In this document: piece by piece, positions 50,760 to 59,850 of the stretch
How the letters are laid out: each line of letters starts with the position of its first letter
Position numbering within the stretch: the stretch's first letter is position 1
Assembly: GCF_014207845.1 (NCBI RefSeq)
Contig: NZ_JACHLC010000001.1
Location: forward strand, 1,302,001-1,366,000
Length of the DNA: 64,000 nt
Origin: Chryseobacterium shigense
Lineage (GTDB): Bacteria > Bacteroidota > Bacteroidia > Flavobacteriales > Weeksellaceae
Direction: 5' to 3'
The notes under the pieces: generated by a model
Seen by the model: the letters and a program-made list of their open reading frames with translations, nothing else
Databases searched by the model: none
What the model was told of the DNA's origin: nothing
Position numbers and translations under genes: made by a program

Positions 50760-51707
50760 TTATCCTTTTATTGCTTTTATTTTCTCAGTTAATGCAGGAA
50801 TAATCTGGAATGCATCTCCCACTACCCCGTAATCCGCAGACTTGAAGAATGGTGCTTCAGCATCATTATTGATTACCACAATCGTTTTAGAAGAGTTTAC
50901 TCCAGCCAAATGCTGAATAGCTCCGGAAATACCCACTGCAATATAAAGGTTAGGTGAAATAGCCTTCCCTGTTTGTCCTACGTGCTCTGTGTGAGGTCTC
51001 CATCCTATATCAGAAACCGGCTTGGAACATGCTGTAGCAGCACCAAGAACATTAGCCAGTTCTTCAATCATTCCCCAGTTTTCAGGACCTTTCATTCCTC
51101 TTCCTGCAGACACAACAACTTCAGCTTCTTTAAGATCCAGTTTTCCTGAACTCTGCTCGTGAGAAATTACTTTCGTATCTTCATTAGCTACTGATAGGTT
51201 TTTAACTTCTTCTGAACCTGATACCACACTTTCTTTTACTCCGAAAGCATTTTGAGAAACAGTAACAATTACACCGTTTCCTTCTGCTTTTGCATGCATG
51301 AACCCTTTTCCTGAGAATGCTTTTCTTTTCACCTGGAACGGAGAAAGACTTTCAGGAGCTTCCAGAACATTGGTAATTAAAGAATAGTTCTTCATTACGG
51401 CAAGCATTGGAGCAACGGAAGAAGCGTCTGTTGTGTGAGGGAATACAATAATATTTCCGTTTACCACTTCATTCACAGCCTGAGCAAATGCTTTTGCCGA
51501 GAAGTTCTTAAGACCTTCATCTTTGATATTAATAACATTTGATGCTCCATATTTGTATAATAAATCTGAAGAATCTGTAGGGTTTACGGAGATTGCCGTA
51601 ACGGTATCTCCCGCCTGGTCTGCCACTGCCTTAGCATAAGAAACTGCTTCCAAAGCTGCTTTTTTGTAAACTCCGTTTATATTTTCTGCGTATACGAATA
51701 CTGCCAT
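50760..51707 (-). CDS. etfA: Electron transfer flavoprotein alpha subunit
   Basis: FAD-binding subunit of the ETF heterodimer, which takes electrons from acyl-CoA and related dehydrogenases to the quinone pool. 315 residues. The FAD domain at the C-terminus has VVSAGRGMKGPENWG (about 198-212), SKPVSDIGWRPHTEHVGQTG (about 228-247) and YIAVGISGAIQHLAG (about 254-268). Downstream of etfB on the same strand but separated from it by a 105-base spacer with repeated 8- and 7-base words, unlike the tight spacing usual for the pair. Confidence 0.96.
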   Translation of the reverse strand: MAVFVYAENINGVYKKAALEAVSYAKAVADQAGDTVTAISVNPTDSSDLLYKYGASNVINIKDEGLKNFSAKAFAQAVNEVVNGNIIVFPHTTDASSVAPMLAVMKNYSLITNVLEAPESLSPFQVKRKAFSGKGFMHAKAEGNGVIVTVSQNAFGVKESVVSGSEEVKNLSVANEDTKVISHEQSSGKLDLKEAEVVVSAGRGMKGPENWGMIEELANVLGAATACSKPVSDIGWRPHTEHVGQTGKAISPNLYIAVGISGAIQHLAGVNSSKTIVVINNDAEAPFFKSADYGVVGDAFQIIPALTEKIKAIKG

Positions 51708-51715
51708 TTTTTTAA

Positions 51716-51755
51716 ATTTAAAAATTAAAAGATTGAAAAATTAAAAGATTAAGAT
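51716..51755. repeat. Octad array ATTnAAAR between etfB and etfA
   Basis: Five consecutive 8-base words: ATTTAAAA, ATTAAAAG, ATTGAAAA, ATTAAAAG, ATTAAGAT. It occupies the space just upstream of etfA. Confidence 0.7.
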
Positions 51756-51780
51756 TAAGGACTCAGACCGGCTTTTTCAA

Positions 51781-51815
51781 CTTCCGGCTTCTGGTTTCCT
51801 TCTTTCCTCTTTTTA
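51781..51815. repeat. Heptad array CTTCnGG between etfB and etfA
   Basis: Words CTTCCGG, CTTCTGG, TTTCCTT, CTTTCCT, CTTTTTA in 7-base register, ending on the etfB stop codon (51813-51815). Confidence 0.55.
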
Positions 51816-52559
51816 GATTACTTTAGCTTCTTCGTGAAGTAATCTTACCAATTCATCCAAATTATCAGGAGAAACCATTTTCACAGCGGCTCTTGGCGGT
51901 ACACTGTCATAAGTTACTCCCTGAACTTTCACTTCAGAAGAAGCCGGCTCTACAACCTGTAAAGGCTTCGTTCTTGCAGACATAATTCCTCTCATATTCG
52001 GGATGATAAGTTCTTTTTCATCTACCAACCCTTTTTGTCCTGCAATTATGGCAGGTAATTTTACTGATATAGTTTCTTTTCCGCCTTCAATTTCTCTTAC
52101 GGCAGTAGCTTCGCTTCCATTCACCTCTAAACCTACAGATGCATTCACAAAGGGCTGATTCAATAATTGAGCAACCATTCCTGGTACAGAACCTCCGTTG
52201 TAATCGATGGACTCTTTTCCGCAAAGGATAAGATCATATCCTCCGTTTTGAGCTACAGCAGCAATTTCTTTTGCTGTAGAATAGCTGTCTTTAGGATCAA
52301 GGTTTACTCTCACAGCGTCATTAGCCCCAATAGCTAATGCTTTTCTTACTACCGGTTCTGTAGCAGCATCTCCTACATTGATTACTGTTACAGTTGCACC
52401 CTGAGTTTCCTGAAGTTTAACCGCTTTTGTCAACGCAAATTCATCTAAAGGATTAATGACCCACTGAATTCCATTTTTGTCGAAAGCAGATTTATCTGCC
52501 GTAAAGTTAATTTTGGAAGTAGTATCCGGAACACTACTGATACAAACTAATATTTTCAT
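51813..52559 (-). CDS. etfB: Electron transfer flavoprotein beta subunit
   Basis: AMP-binding subunit of ETF, pairing with EtfA. 248 residues, normal length. Start MKILVCISSVPDTTSKINFTADKSA; the conserved EAVRINPLDEFALTKAVKLQE-type segment (NPLDEFAL near residue 36), the beta signature VREIEGGKETISVKLPAIIAGQKGLVDEKELIIPNMRGIM-like stretch near 155-193 and LLHEEAKVI at the end. First of the two ETF genes. Confidence 0.95.
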   Translation of the reverse strand: MKILVCISSVPDTTSKINFTADKSAFDKNGIQWVINPLDEFALTKAVKLQETQGATVTVINVGDAATEPVVRKALAIGANDAVRVNLDPKDSYSTAKEIAAVAQNGGYDLILCGKESIDYNGGSVPGMVAQLLNQPFVNASVGLEVNGSEATAVREIEGGKETISVKLPAIIAGQKGLVDEKELIIPNMRGIMSARTKPLQVVEPASSEVKVQGVTYDSVPPRAAVKMVSPDNLDELVRLLHEEAKVI

Positions 52560-52712
52560 GTGTACTATTTTATTTTTTCCCTTTTGCGCATAAAAACCTT
52601 AGTGTTTTATGCTGAGATTTTGTTATATTTTACTGTTGCTAATATAATTAAAAAATATATTATGCATGCATAATACTTATTTTTTTACTATTCAATACAT
52701 TAAATGCATTAA

Positions 52713-53417
52713 TCAGGCAGGTTTTGTTGCCCTGAACTCTATCTTGCTTGGCAAAACACGGGGATTCATCTTTAAAATATCAAGCACCAGATTCCCCATA
52801 TCTTCAGGCTGAATCTTCCAGCTGTCTTTTTCAGAAGGAATATTTCCGTTAAAATTTGTAGCTACTGAACCAGGCATAATGACGGTAGATTTGATGTTAT
52901 ACTTTCTGAGATCAATCATTGCTGCCTGGGTGAATCCCACTACTCCGAATTTGGAGGCATTGTAACCTGTTCCGTTTTCAAAGAAATTGGCACCTGCTAA
53001 GCTTGAAACCGTAATATAGTAACCTTCTGTTTTCTTTAATTCTTCTATTGAAGCTTTTAATGTATGAAAAACGCCTGTGAGGTTGGTTTCTATCATATCA
53101 TTCCATTCCTGGGCTGTGAGTTCATCAACAGGTTTGAATATTCCCAGCCCTGCATTGGCAATTACAAAATCCAGTCTTCCGAACTTTCCAATGGTATATT
53201 TTACAGCTTCTTCTTCACTTTGCAGGTTTCTCACATCAGAAACAATCCCAAGAACGTTTTCCGAATATTGCCTGAGATCTTCTTCCGCTTTCTCTACGTC
53301 ATCTCTTTTACGCCCCGAAAATGCTACTGAAATACCATTTTCCAATAATATTCTGGCTATTCCAAAACCTATTCCTTTGGTTCCTCCTGTTATATAAGCT
53401 ACTTTATTTTCTGGCAT
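52713..53417 (-). CDS. SDR family NAD(P)-dependent oxidoreductase
   Basis: A 234-residue classical short-chain dehydrogenase. Nucleotide loop TGGTKGIGFGIA (about 9-20), NAG in FVIANAGLGIF (about 83-93), catalytic YNASKFG (Tyr about 150, Lys 154) and a serine in YYITVSSLAG (about 132-141). The ATG at 53417 is chosen because the 14-codon extension has no SDR content. It resembles 3-oxoacyl reductases and many dehydrogenases of unknown substrate; no specific call. Confidence 0.9.
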   Translation of the reverse strand: MPENKVAYITGGTKGIGFGIARILLENGISVAFSGRKRDDVEKAEEDLRQYSENVLGIVSDVRNLQSEEEAVKYTIGKFGRLDFVIANAGLGIFKPVDELTAQEWNDMIETNLTGVFHTLKASIEELKKTEGYYITVSSLAGANFFENGTGYNASKFGVVGFTQAAMIDLRKYNIKSTVIMPGSVATNFNGNIPSEKDSWKIQPEDMGNLVLDILKMNPRVLPSKIEFRATKPA

Positions 53418-53447
53418 ACTGTTTAATTTTAATTCCCTAAAATAACA

Positions 53448-53471
53448 AAAACGCTCCAATTGGAGCGTTTT
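53448..53471. terminator. Palindromic terminator
   Basis: A perfect 24-base palindrome with half-site AAAACGCTCCAA lies between the T9SS gene stop (53493) and the SDR start, serving the T9SS gene. Confidence 0.8.
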
Positions 53472-53492
53472 ATATGTACTAAGATTTATCAG

Positions 53493-54398
53493 TTATCTTT
53501 TGACAATTCTTTCCGTTATTTTTCCGTTAGGTGTTTCAATATTCAGAATATATACTCCGGCTGGTAATTTTCTTAAATCAACTTTATTATCTGCAACAGG
53601 TGCATCCAGTTTTTTACCGCCAAAATCATAGACTGCTATTGAGCTTATTTTATCTTTTGATTCTACCACAACAAAATCGGAAGTTGGGTTAGGATACATT
53701 TTGTAATCTATCTTCTTTGTAACTTCAGATGTACCCAATACACCACTTACAACCTGAATTCCATCAAAGTAAGCTGAGCTGTTGTAGTTATCATTGGTAA
53801 TCGCAATATTTCCTACCATAGTGCCTCCTGCAACTACACCGGTATAAATTAACGTTCCGTTTTGATAATACTTCGCCTCATTATTTGTAAAATCCAATTG
53901 TATCTTATAGGTATTCCATACATTTCTGGTAAAATTTGTGCCCGTATCAATGTAAGCAAGCTGAAGGGTCAACGGATCCATATCAATCACTTGAATGTTA
54001 TTCTCAAAATCGAACCTCATTCTTGCATTAATTGTACTTTGGGCAGGTGATTGCGGGGAAAAAAAGAAATCACATTCATCTCCTACCGGAGTCGATGGCG
54101 TAAAATAGGCATTGAAATAAACAGTTACAATGGGTCCATTTACCGTTACAGTAGGGCTGATAGCACCCGCAGAGGCATGGTTGGTACCATTATTACCTGT
54201 AATTTTCAAAGATTGTGTCCCTGGCTTCGCCTGTTCAGCAGAAACCACTGCACTATGTGCAGCAGCTGTACCTCCCCAGCCTCCTTGTCCAGCAACATTA
54301 CCGGCATTAAATCCCTGAGATGTTTCAAAGCTGTAATTCATTTGGGCATTACCCAGAAAAAAACTAAATAATGCAGCAGATAGTAAAATTCTCTTCAT
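53493..54398 (-). CDS. T9SS-sorted secreted protein
   Basis: A 301-residue secreted protein from ATG at 54398 (another ATG five codons upstream at 54413 is possible). Signal MKRILLSAALFSFFLGNAQ; a lectin-like or LamG-type beta-sandwich seems likely over residues about 20-210 (MNYSFETSQGFNAGNVAGQGGW, NVWNTYKIQLDFTNNEAKYYQNG, GNIAITNDNYNSSAYFDGIQV). The C-terminal T9SS tail has IDYKMYPNPTSDFVVV (about 217-232), LPAGVYILNIE and the end ITERIVKR. No catalytic motif; probably binds or coats the cell surface. Confidence 0.82.
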   Translation of the reverse strand: MKRILLSAALFSFFLGNAQMNYSFETSQGFNAGNVAGQGGWGGTAAAHSAVVSAEQAKPGTQSLKITGNNGTNHASAGAISPTVTVNGPIVTVYFNAYFTPSTPVGDECDFFFSPQSPAQSTINARMRFDFENNIQVIDMDPLTLQLAYIDTGTNFTRNVWNTYKIQLDFTNNEAKYYQNGTLIYTGVVAGGTMVGNIAITNDNYNSSAYFDGIQVVSGVLGTSEVTKKIDYKMYPNPTSDFVVVESKDKISSIAVYDFGGKKLDAPVADNKVDLRKLPAGVYILNIETPNGKITERIVKR

Positions 54399-54800
54399 GA
54401 TATTATTTTTCATTTTGATTAGTCTAGTAAATATAGAACTTTTATTCTAATCCAAAAACACATTTATAAAAAATAACAGAATAAATAAAAATATTATTAT
54501 AAATAATTAAAATACACTATTCATATCGTTTTTTTTTAAAGAAAATGAAATACAAATCATTTCTCTAAATAAAGGATTTTTGGAAAATATTTTAACTAAA
54601 AAACATGCAAAAAACAAAAATATCCACTAATTTATCGAAAATTATAAATATTTGAAAAACAGATATTTAAGAACACCTATCCTATAATTTAATAAACTGT
54701 TCAGAAAAACTACAGGCCGGATTATAGTATTACATTATTTTACAGGCAAAAATAAAGCGCTCCGGTATAGGAACGCTTTATAAAATATCTTTACAGAGTA
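54399..54800. other. AT-rich intergenic region, about 400 bases
   Basis: No credible gene. It contains the dipeptidase terminator at 54753-54778 and probably the T9SS gene promoter near 54410-54470, where no clear -7/-33 pair was found. Confidence 0.6.
54753..54778 (-). terminator. Terminator after the M20 dipeptidase
   Basis: AAAGCG and CGCTTT outer arms with inner CTCC/GGAA-side bases; imperfect hairpin, T-rich on the minus strand; 22 bases after the stop. Confidence 0.6.
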
Positions 54801-56183
54801 TTATTTTTTTGAATAATTCCCGAAGAAAAGTGGGATACTCTCAATTCCTTTATAGAAATTAAACAGACCGTAATGCTCATTTGGTGAGTGAATTGCATCA
54901 GAATCCAATCCAAAGCCCATTAACACAGACTTGGCTCCCAATACTTTTTCAAACATAGCTGTAATCGGAATACTTCCGCCACTTCTGTAAGGAAGCACTT
55001 CTTTACCAAATGCCGTTTCCATAGCCTGTTTGGCAGCCAGGAACTCCTTGGTATCGCTTGGTAAAACATATGGCATTCCTCCGTGGTGAGGGGTTACTTT
55101 TACTTTAACGTTCTCAGGAGCAATCTTTTCAAAATATTTTGTGAATTTTTCTGTGATTTCTTCAGGAGTCTGATAAGGAACCAGACGCATTGAGATTTTA
55201 GCAGAAGCTTTGGAAGGAATCACTGTTTTAGCACCTTCTCCCGTATAACCTCCCCAAATACCATTACAGTCTAAAGTAGGGCGTATAGAGGTTCTTTCAA
55301 GCGTTGTATAGCTCTTTTCACCTTCCACTCCATTGAGGCCGATAGATTTTTTAAATTCTTCCGGGTTATCCTTCAATTTGTTCATATCGGCTCTTTCAGC
55401 ATCTGATACCGTTTCTACATTATCGTAGAATCCATCGATAGTAATGTGCCCGTCTTCATCAATCAGTTTGGCAATCATTCTGGAAAGTACATGAATCGGA
55501 TTTGGGACTGCTCCTCCGTAAAGCCCTGAATGCAGGTCTCTGTTTGGCCCTTCCACTTCAACTTCTACATAGCTCAACCCTCTTAAGCCTGTAGTTACAG
55601 TAGGCTGTTCATTGCTGTAGATATGGGTGTCAGAGATCAGGATGCAGTCACAAGACAGCTTTTCTTTATTTTCATTAACGAAATCGCCTAAACTTACAGA
55701 TCCTACTTCTTCTTCACCTTCCAGGATAAATTTTACGTTGCAAGGAAGAGTATTAGTTTTCATCATCGCTTCAAAAGCTTTCACGTGCATGAAAAACTGT
55801 CCTTTATCATCCGCGGAACCTCTGGCAAAGATTGCTCCTTCCGGGTGAAGTTCTGTTTTTTCAATGTACGGTTCAAAAGGCGGCTTTCTCCACAATTCCA
55901 GGGGATCTGCAGGCTGTACGTCATAATGTCCGTATACAAGCACTGTAGGAAGGCTTTTATCTAATAGCTTTTCTCCAAAAACGATTGGGTAGCCGTTTGT
56001 TTTGCATACTTCAACATTGTCTGCTCCTGCATTTCTAAGATGTTCTGCACATACATCCGCACATTTCAATACGTCATTTTTATAAGCTGGATCTGCAGAA
56101 ATAGAAGGGATTCTCAATAACTCAAATAATTCATCCACGAAACGCTGTTTGTTTTCGTTAATGTAATTTAATGTCTCTTGCAT
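54801..56183 (-). CDS. M20 family metallodipeptidase
   Basis: A 460-residue zinc peptidase of the M20A/ArgE-DapE superfamily, close to carnosinase-like dipeptidases. Metal ligands: His86 in VYGHYDVQP, Asp88, Asp in ARGSADDKGQFF (about 120-131), and EGEEEVGS (about 160-167) with the catalytic Glu. RDLHSGLYGG (about 215-224) and RSGGSIPITAMF near 400 mark the second domain and final ligand. No signal peptide. Probably hydrolyses small dipeptides in the cytoplasm. Confidence 0.93.
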   Translation of the reverse strand: MQETLNYINENKQRFVDELFELLRIPSISADPAYKNDVLKCADVCAEHLRNAGADNVEVCKTNGYPIVFGEKLLDKSLPTVLVYGHYDVQPADPLELWRKPPFEPYIEKTELHPEGAIFARGSADDKGQFFMHVKAFEAMMKTNTLPCNVKFILEGEEEVGSVSLGDFVNENKEKLSCDCILISDTHIYSNEQPTVTTGLRGLSYVEVEVEGPNRDLHSGLYGGAVPNPIHVLSRMIAKLIDEDGHITIDGFYDNVETVSDAERADMNKLKDNPEEFKKSIGLNGVEGEKSYTTLERTSIRPTLDCNGIWGGYTGEGAKTVIPSKASAKISMRLVPYQTPEEITEKFTKYFEKIAPENVKVKVTPHHGGMPYVLPSDTKEFLAAKQAMETAFGKEVLPYRSGGSIPITAMFEKVLGAKSVLMGFGLDSDAIHSPNEHYGLFNFYKGIESIPLFFGNYSKK

Positions 56184-56214
56184 TGTAAAAATTTATTTTG
56201 CTAAAAATAAAAAA

Positions 56215-56238
56215 AATGCCCTGCTTGAGCAAGACATT
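56215..56238 (-). terminator. Terminator after the OmpA-family gene
   Basis: AATGnCnTGCT and AGCAnGnCATT arms (read on the minus strand), followed by eight T; 22 bases after the stop. Confidence 0.7.
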
Positions 56239-56260
56239 CATATACTTTATTGTATTTAAA

Positions 56261-56926
56261 TTATTTTGTAAATCTTACAGACATTTTTCTGTCAGATGCT
56301 CTTTCTGCATCAGATGCTTTTGCGTCTACTTTTGCAAACTGGCTTCCGTATCCTTCTGCTGAAACAATCTGTCCACCGGCACCTAAAGCGGTAAGCTGAG
56401 CTTTAATAAAGTTTGCTCTGTCCTGAGATAATTTTACATTCTTGGCTTCGTCTCCTGTTTTATCAGTATAACCACCGATTTTAATTTTTGCATCAGGGTA
56501 AGCTTTCAAAATTTTAGCCAGGTTATCCAACTGTCCCTGAGAACCGGCTTCCAATTGATTGGCAGAACCTATTTTGAAGTTTACATTATCAAAGTCATAC
56601 CATACATTTTTCAATCCGTCTTCTGTTGCAGAAGCATACTGTCCGGACTTCAGGTATTTAATCATGCTATCTTCCATCCCGTTAGCAAAACCTTTTAAAG
56701 CAACTCCATTTAAATCAATAGAAACCTGAGATTTTTTCTCAGCATGTTCAGAACCATGTCCTGCAGCAGCTTCATGACCGTGTGCTTCGCCCCCAATCTG
56801 TGCATCGTCAGAGTATCTTTCTACTCCTTCTTCCAACTTCAGAGTATTCTTGTTTCCTCCTGCCTGGATCTTTTTACAGCTTACGGCTACTGTTGCAACA
56901 GCTAAACATATAATTAATTTTTTCAT
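56261..56926 (-). CDS. OmpA family lipoprotein
   Basis: A 221-residue lipoprotein: signal MKKLIICLAVATVAVSC (Cys17) then KKIQAGGNKN. The OmpA C-terminal domain from about residue 110 has QLEAGSQGQLDNLAKILKAYPDAKIKIGGYTDKTG (TD in the peptidoglycan-binding pocket), LSQDRANFIKAQL and ASDAERASDRKMSVRF. It binds meso-DAP in peptidoglycan and links the outer membrane to the wall. ATG at 56926 is used; the frame extends two codons to a TTG. Confidence 0.93.
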   Translation of the reverse strand: MKKLIICLAVATVAVSCKKIQAGGNKNTLKLEEGVERYSDDAQIGGEAHGHEAAAGHGSEHAEKKSQVSIDLNGVALKGFANGMEDSMIKYLKSGQYASATEDGLKNVWYDFDNVNFKIGSANQLEAGSQGQLDNLAKILKAYPDAKIKIGGYTDKTGDEAKNVKLSQDRANFIKAQLTALGAGGQIVSAEGYGSQFAKVDAKASDAERASDRKMSVRFTK

Positions 56927-57062
56927 ATGCAAAATTTATTTTTTTAATGTCATATGGAATCGCGTTATTTAGTCTGTTACAATTATTTTTACAGCAAGCG
57001 ATTTCATGCTTAAATTTTTGATTGCCCAAAAGTAAGAAATCCTGCTTTTTTCGGCAACATTT

Positions 57063-58229
57063 TTATACTGATTTTAAAATAATTTTCCCTTTTTTGGATT
57101 GTGTAAAAATAAGATAGCTTTCTCCGCCATCTTTTATACCGTATTTCTTCTTGATTTCATCAGGCTTTAAGGGATAATTCTTTGAGATGATATTGAATTG
57201 TTCTTTCTTTTTAACCTGCTTGGATTCAATGGATTCCATTTCAAAAATTCTTCCCGGAAAATTGCTAACCTTCTGATCTGAAGTATAGATATGAGTATTG
57301 GGATGAAGTTTTTTAAGCCCGAATCTTTCTGAAAGCAAATTGAAAACTCCTGCTTTTAAAATACTGTTATTGGGAATATATATGAATTTTTCAGGTTCAG
57401 CATATACTGCCCCTGCATTTTCTTCATCACCAAACGTAAATGTAAAGACAGATTCTCCGCTCTCCAGGTTGGTACAATTCACCATAATGCCTTCCCTTTT
57501 CTCTTCAGACAGGAAAATAACCGCTTCCTTAACATCATTTTTTACCGCTATAATTTCTATCCTGAAAATACCCGGTAAAACTGATATGAGATATTTCAAA
57601 TCTATTAAAGGTGAGAGCTTTACAACTACCTGATCTGCTGTACTGAGAAGTTTTTCCCTGATCTGAAGAATATCCGGAGAAAGATCTTCGAGCAGGAAAA
57701 CTTTATTTTTGTTCTGGTCTCTTCTTGCAGGGTCCAAATAAATGGCATCAAAATATTCTTTGTTAGCACTTAAAAAGTCTTCCAGATTTTGATTAATAAA
57801 TGATGCTTTCCGGTTTAAAATACCCCAATTATGTTCCACAATATTCAATAATTCGGGATTCTGCTCTACCAAAGTAACTTCATTAAAGTTTTGTGACAGA
57901 TAATAGGCATCAATTCCAAAACCGCTTGTAAGGTCGATAAATTTATTTCCTTTAAGAATTTCTGATTTATAGTGGGCTGTGCTTTCTGAAGATGATTGTT
58001 CTAAGTTAAGCTGGGGCGGAAAAATAATTCCTTCTTTAAGCAAAAACGGAAATTTCTTCCGGGCAGTCTGTTTTCCTTTGATCTGCTGTACGATTTCCTG
58101 CATGGAAACATTTGGAAATGGGGATTTTTTTAATAATAGTGCATGTAAATCCGAATTTAGATTTGCATTGATGTAGTTTTGAATGTCTTGGTTTACTATT
58201 TTATTTTCCACAGATTTCTCAGACAACAT
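57063..58229 (-). CDS. Class I SAM-dependent methyltransferase with THUMP-like domain
   Basis: A 388-residue methyltransferase. After an N-terminal helical domain (to about 90) comes FIDLTSGFGIDAYYLS (about 96-111), the SAM-binding motif I, then VTLVEQNPELL (about 117-127), and YLDPARRD (about 163-170), a DP-x-R motif shared with rRNA and nucleotide methyltransferases. The rest (about 230-388) is a THUMP-like domain ending in basic KKGKIILKSV. The target is probably RNA, but the substrate is unproven. It overlaps the DinB gene end by one base, with shared transcription likely. Confidence 0.84.
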   Translation of the reverse strand: MLSEKSVENKIVNQDIQNYINANLNSDLHALLLKKSPFPNVSMQEIVQQIKGKQTARKKFPFLLKEGIIFPPQLNLEQSSSESTAHYKSEILKGNKFIDLTSGFGIDAYYLSQNFNEVTLVEQNPELLNIVEHNWGILNRKASFINQNLEDFLSANKEYFDAIYLDPARRDQNKNKVFLLEDLSPDILQIREKLLSTADQVVVKLSPLIDLKYLISVLPGIFRIEIIAVKNDVKEAVIFLSEEKREGIMVNCTNLESGESVFTFTFGDEENAGAVYAEPEKFIYIPNNSILKAGVFNLLSERFGLKKLHPNTHIYTSDQKVSNFPGRIFEMESIESKQVKKKEQFNIISKNYPLKPDEIKKKYGIKDGGESYLIFTQSKKGKIILKSV

Positions 58230-58669
58230 TATCGTTTATAAAAAATATAATCGGTCAGTAATGGATCAATACCACTCTGTTTCAGAAGGGAATTGATCTG
58301 GCCCCGGTGATAAGTTGAATGGTTTACGGCATGAAAAAGCATTTCAAAAATACTGTTTTCAAATTTTGCTCCTCTTGAGTTCTGATATTCCACTCTTTGG
58401 TCCAGATCGGATCTTTGAATGATATCAATACTTTTCAGGAAGTTCTGCCGGTTGATTTCGTCAAGGGATTCAAAAGGATTGATTTGCCAGACTTCAAATG
58501 ATTCCTCACCCAGGATCCGTGAATTCCAAATCTGCTGGGCATTCAATGTATGATTGATCAGGCTGATTGTTTTATCGTCAACTTTCAATCTGTTTTCTGA
58601 AATGTGTTTTATTATTTCTTTATTGAAATGATGGGTGTATTCAAAAAGGTCAATCAGTTTTTCTTTCAT
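58229..58669 (-). CDS. DinB family protein
   Basis: A 146-residue four-helix-bundle protein of the DinB/YfiT group. Three metal-binding histidine contexts are present: INHTLNAQQIWNSR (about 39-52), and FHAVNHSTYHRGQI (about 111-124) with two histidines spaced for nickel or zinc. Members include bacillithiol transferases and other thiol-dependent enzymes, but most are uncharacterised. Three bases separate it from the mutase gene and one base overlaps with the methyltransferase. Confidence 0.87.
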   Translation of the reverse strand: MKEKLIDLFEYTHHFNKEIIKHISENRLKVDDKTISLINHTLNAQQIWNSRILGEESFEVWQINPFESLDEINRQNFLKSIDIIQRSDLDQRVEYQNSRGAKFENSIFEMLFHAVNHSTYHRGQINSLLKQSGIDPLLTDYIFYKR

Positions 58670-58671
58670 TA

Positions 58672-59832
58672 CTACTCAAACATTTCAGCCCAGCGTACGG
58701 CTTTTATTTCCTTTTCACTGTATAAGTCGTCAATTGATCTTTTAACGTCTAATTTGGGGTATAAATTCACTCCTATCAGCTTTATTTTTCCTTCTTCCAC
58801 CCATTCCTGCTCTTCAACAGCATGATCATAGATCTTTTTCTGAACAATTCCCTGCTTCAAAAGTTCAAGGTAACCTCCTGCCTCTTCTGTTTCAACAAAC
58901 AGAGCCCAGGATTTTTCTGCAATCTGACGGGTAATATCTTCTACATAATAGCTTCCATTCGATGCATCCTCAAATACATTGATAATACTTTCATAAGCCA
59001 GCACTATTTGCTGCTTAAAAGAAATCTCTTCGGAATTGTCAGTACTTCGGTTCACAAGATAATTGTTACTGAAAACAGCATCTGCACCTGCAATCATGGC
59101 AGAAGCCAGTTCCAGTGTTGAGCGGATAAGGTTATTTTCATTATCTGCAACAGCTTTGTTTCTTAAGGATGTTTCTGCAAAAATATAGGGAGTTTCATTT
59201 AAACCATATTCTTTGGAAAGTTGGTTAAAAACTATTTTAAAAGCTCTCAGTTTGGCCATCTCAAAGAAATAATTTCCTCCTACGGCTATTCTGAAAATCA
59301 GTTTATTTAGAATTTCTGCACCATATGCTTCAGCAAGTTCTTTTGTTTTTGCCAATGCCATTCCCAACTGCTGGTAAATGGCAGCACCGGCATTCTGATG
59401 AAGGGAAATATCCACACAGATGTTTCTTCTGAAATCTTTTGACAAAAGTTCTTTAGCCAGCTGGTCATCAATAGTACCCTCATTTTCGTTGAAAACGTCG
59501 ATCAGGGAAAAGTACTGATCTTCTTCTTTTGGACTGATATGTCCTGCAAGGTCTTTATTATTGACAAAAATTGTCTTCTGTTCAAGGTTTTCTACGTTAT
59601 GATCCAGAATAAATGCAAAAACATCCTCTTCCAAACTTTCATGATATCTGGCTACGAGATGAGTGTTTTCTTCAACTTTCGGCAGGTTGGCCAATGGTTT
59701 CTGAACTTCACTGTAAAAAGGTTTCACATCAATTCCTTCAAGATTTTCTTTCTTTAAAATGGAATAAATGTCTTCTGTTTTAAGCTGTTTCTTTACTAAA
59801 TTTTCCCAGTTTGGAAGTATATCTGCTGACAT
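58672..59832 (-). CDS. Methylmalonyl-CoA mutase small subunit
   Basis: A 386-residue protein matching the small subunit (MutA) of methylmalonyl-CoA mutase, which interconverts (R)-methylmalonyl-CoA and succinyl-CoA with B12 held by the large subunit. Characteristic are WENLVKKQLKTEDIYSIL (about 9-26), RNICVDISLHQNAGA (about 150-164), EDASNGSYYVEDITRQIAEKSW (about 285-306) and FVETEEAGGYLEL. It lacks the B12-binding DxHxxG motif, as expected. The start is ATG at 59832; the frame extends 27 codons further without sense. The large subunit gene is not adjacent. Confidence 0.85.
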   Translation of the reverse strand: MSADILPNWENLVKKQLKTEDIYSILKKENLEGIDVKPFYSEVQKPLANLPKVEENTHLVARYHESLEEDVFAFILDHNVENLEQKTIFVNNKDLAGHISPKEEDQYFSLIDVFNENEGTIDDQLAKELLSKDFRRNICVDISLHQNAGAAIYQQLGMALAKTKELAEAYGAEILNKLIFRIAVGGNYFFEMAKLRAFKIVFNQLSKEYGLNETPYIFAETSLRNKAVADNENNLIRSTLELASAMIAGADAVFSNNYLVNRSTDNSEEISFKQQIVLAYESIINVFEDASNGSYYVEDITRQIAEKSWALFVETEEAGGYLELLKQGIVQKKIYDHAVEEQEWVEEGKIKLIGVNLYPKLDVKRSIDDLYSEKEIKAVRWAEMFE

Positions 59833-59850
59833 TGGCTGTTTATTATGGAT

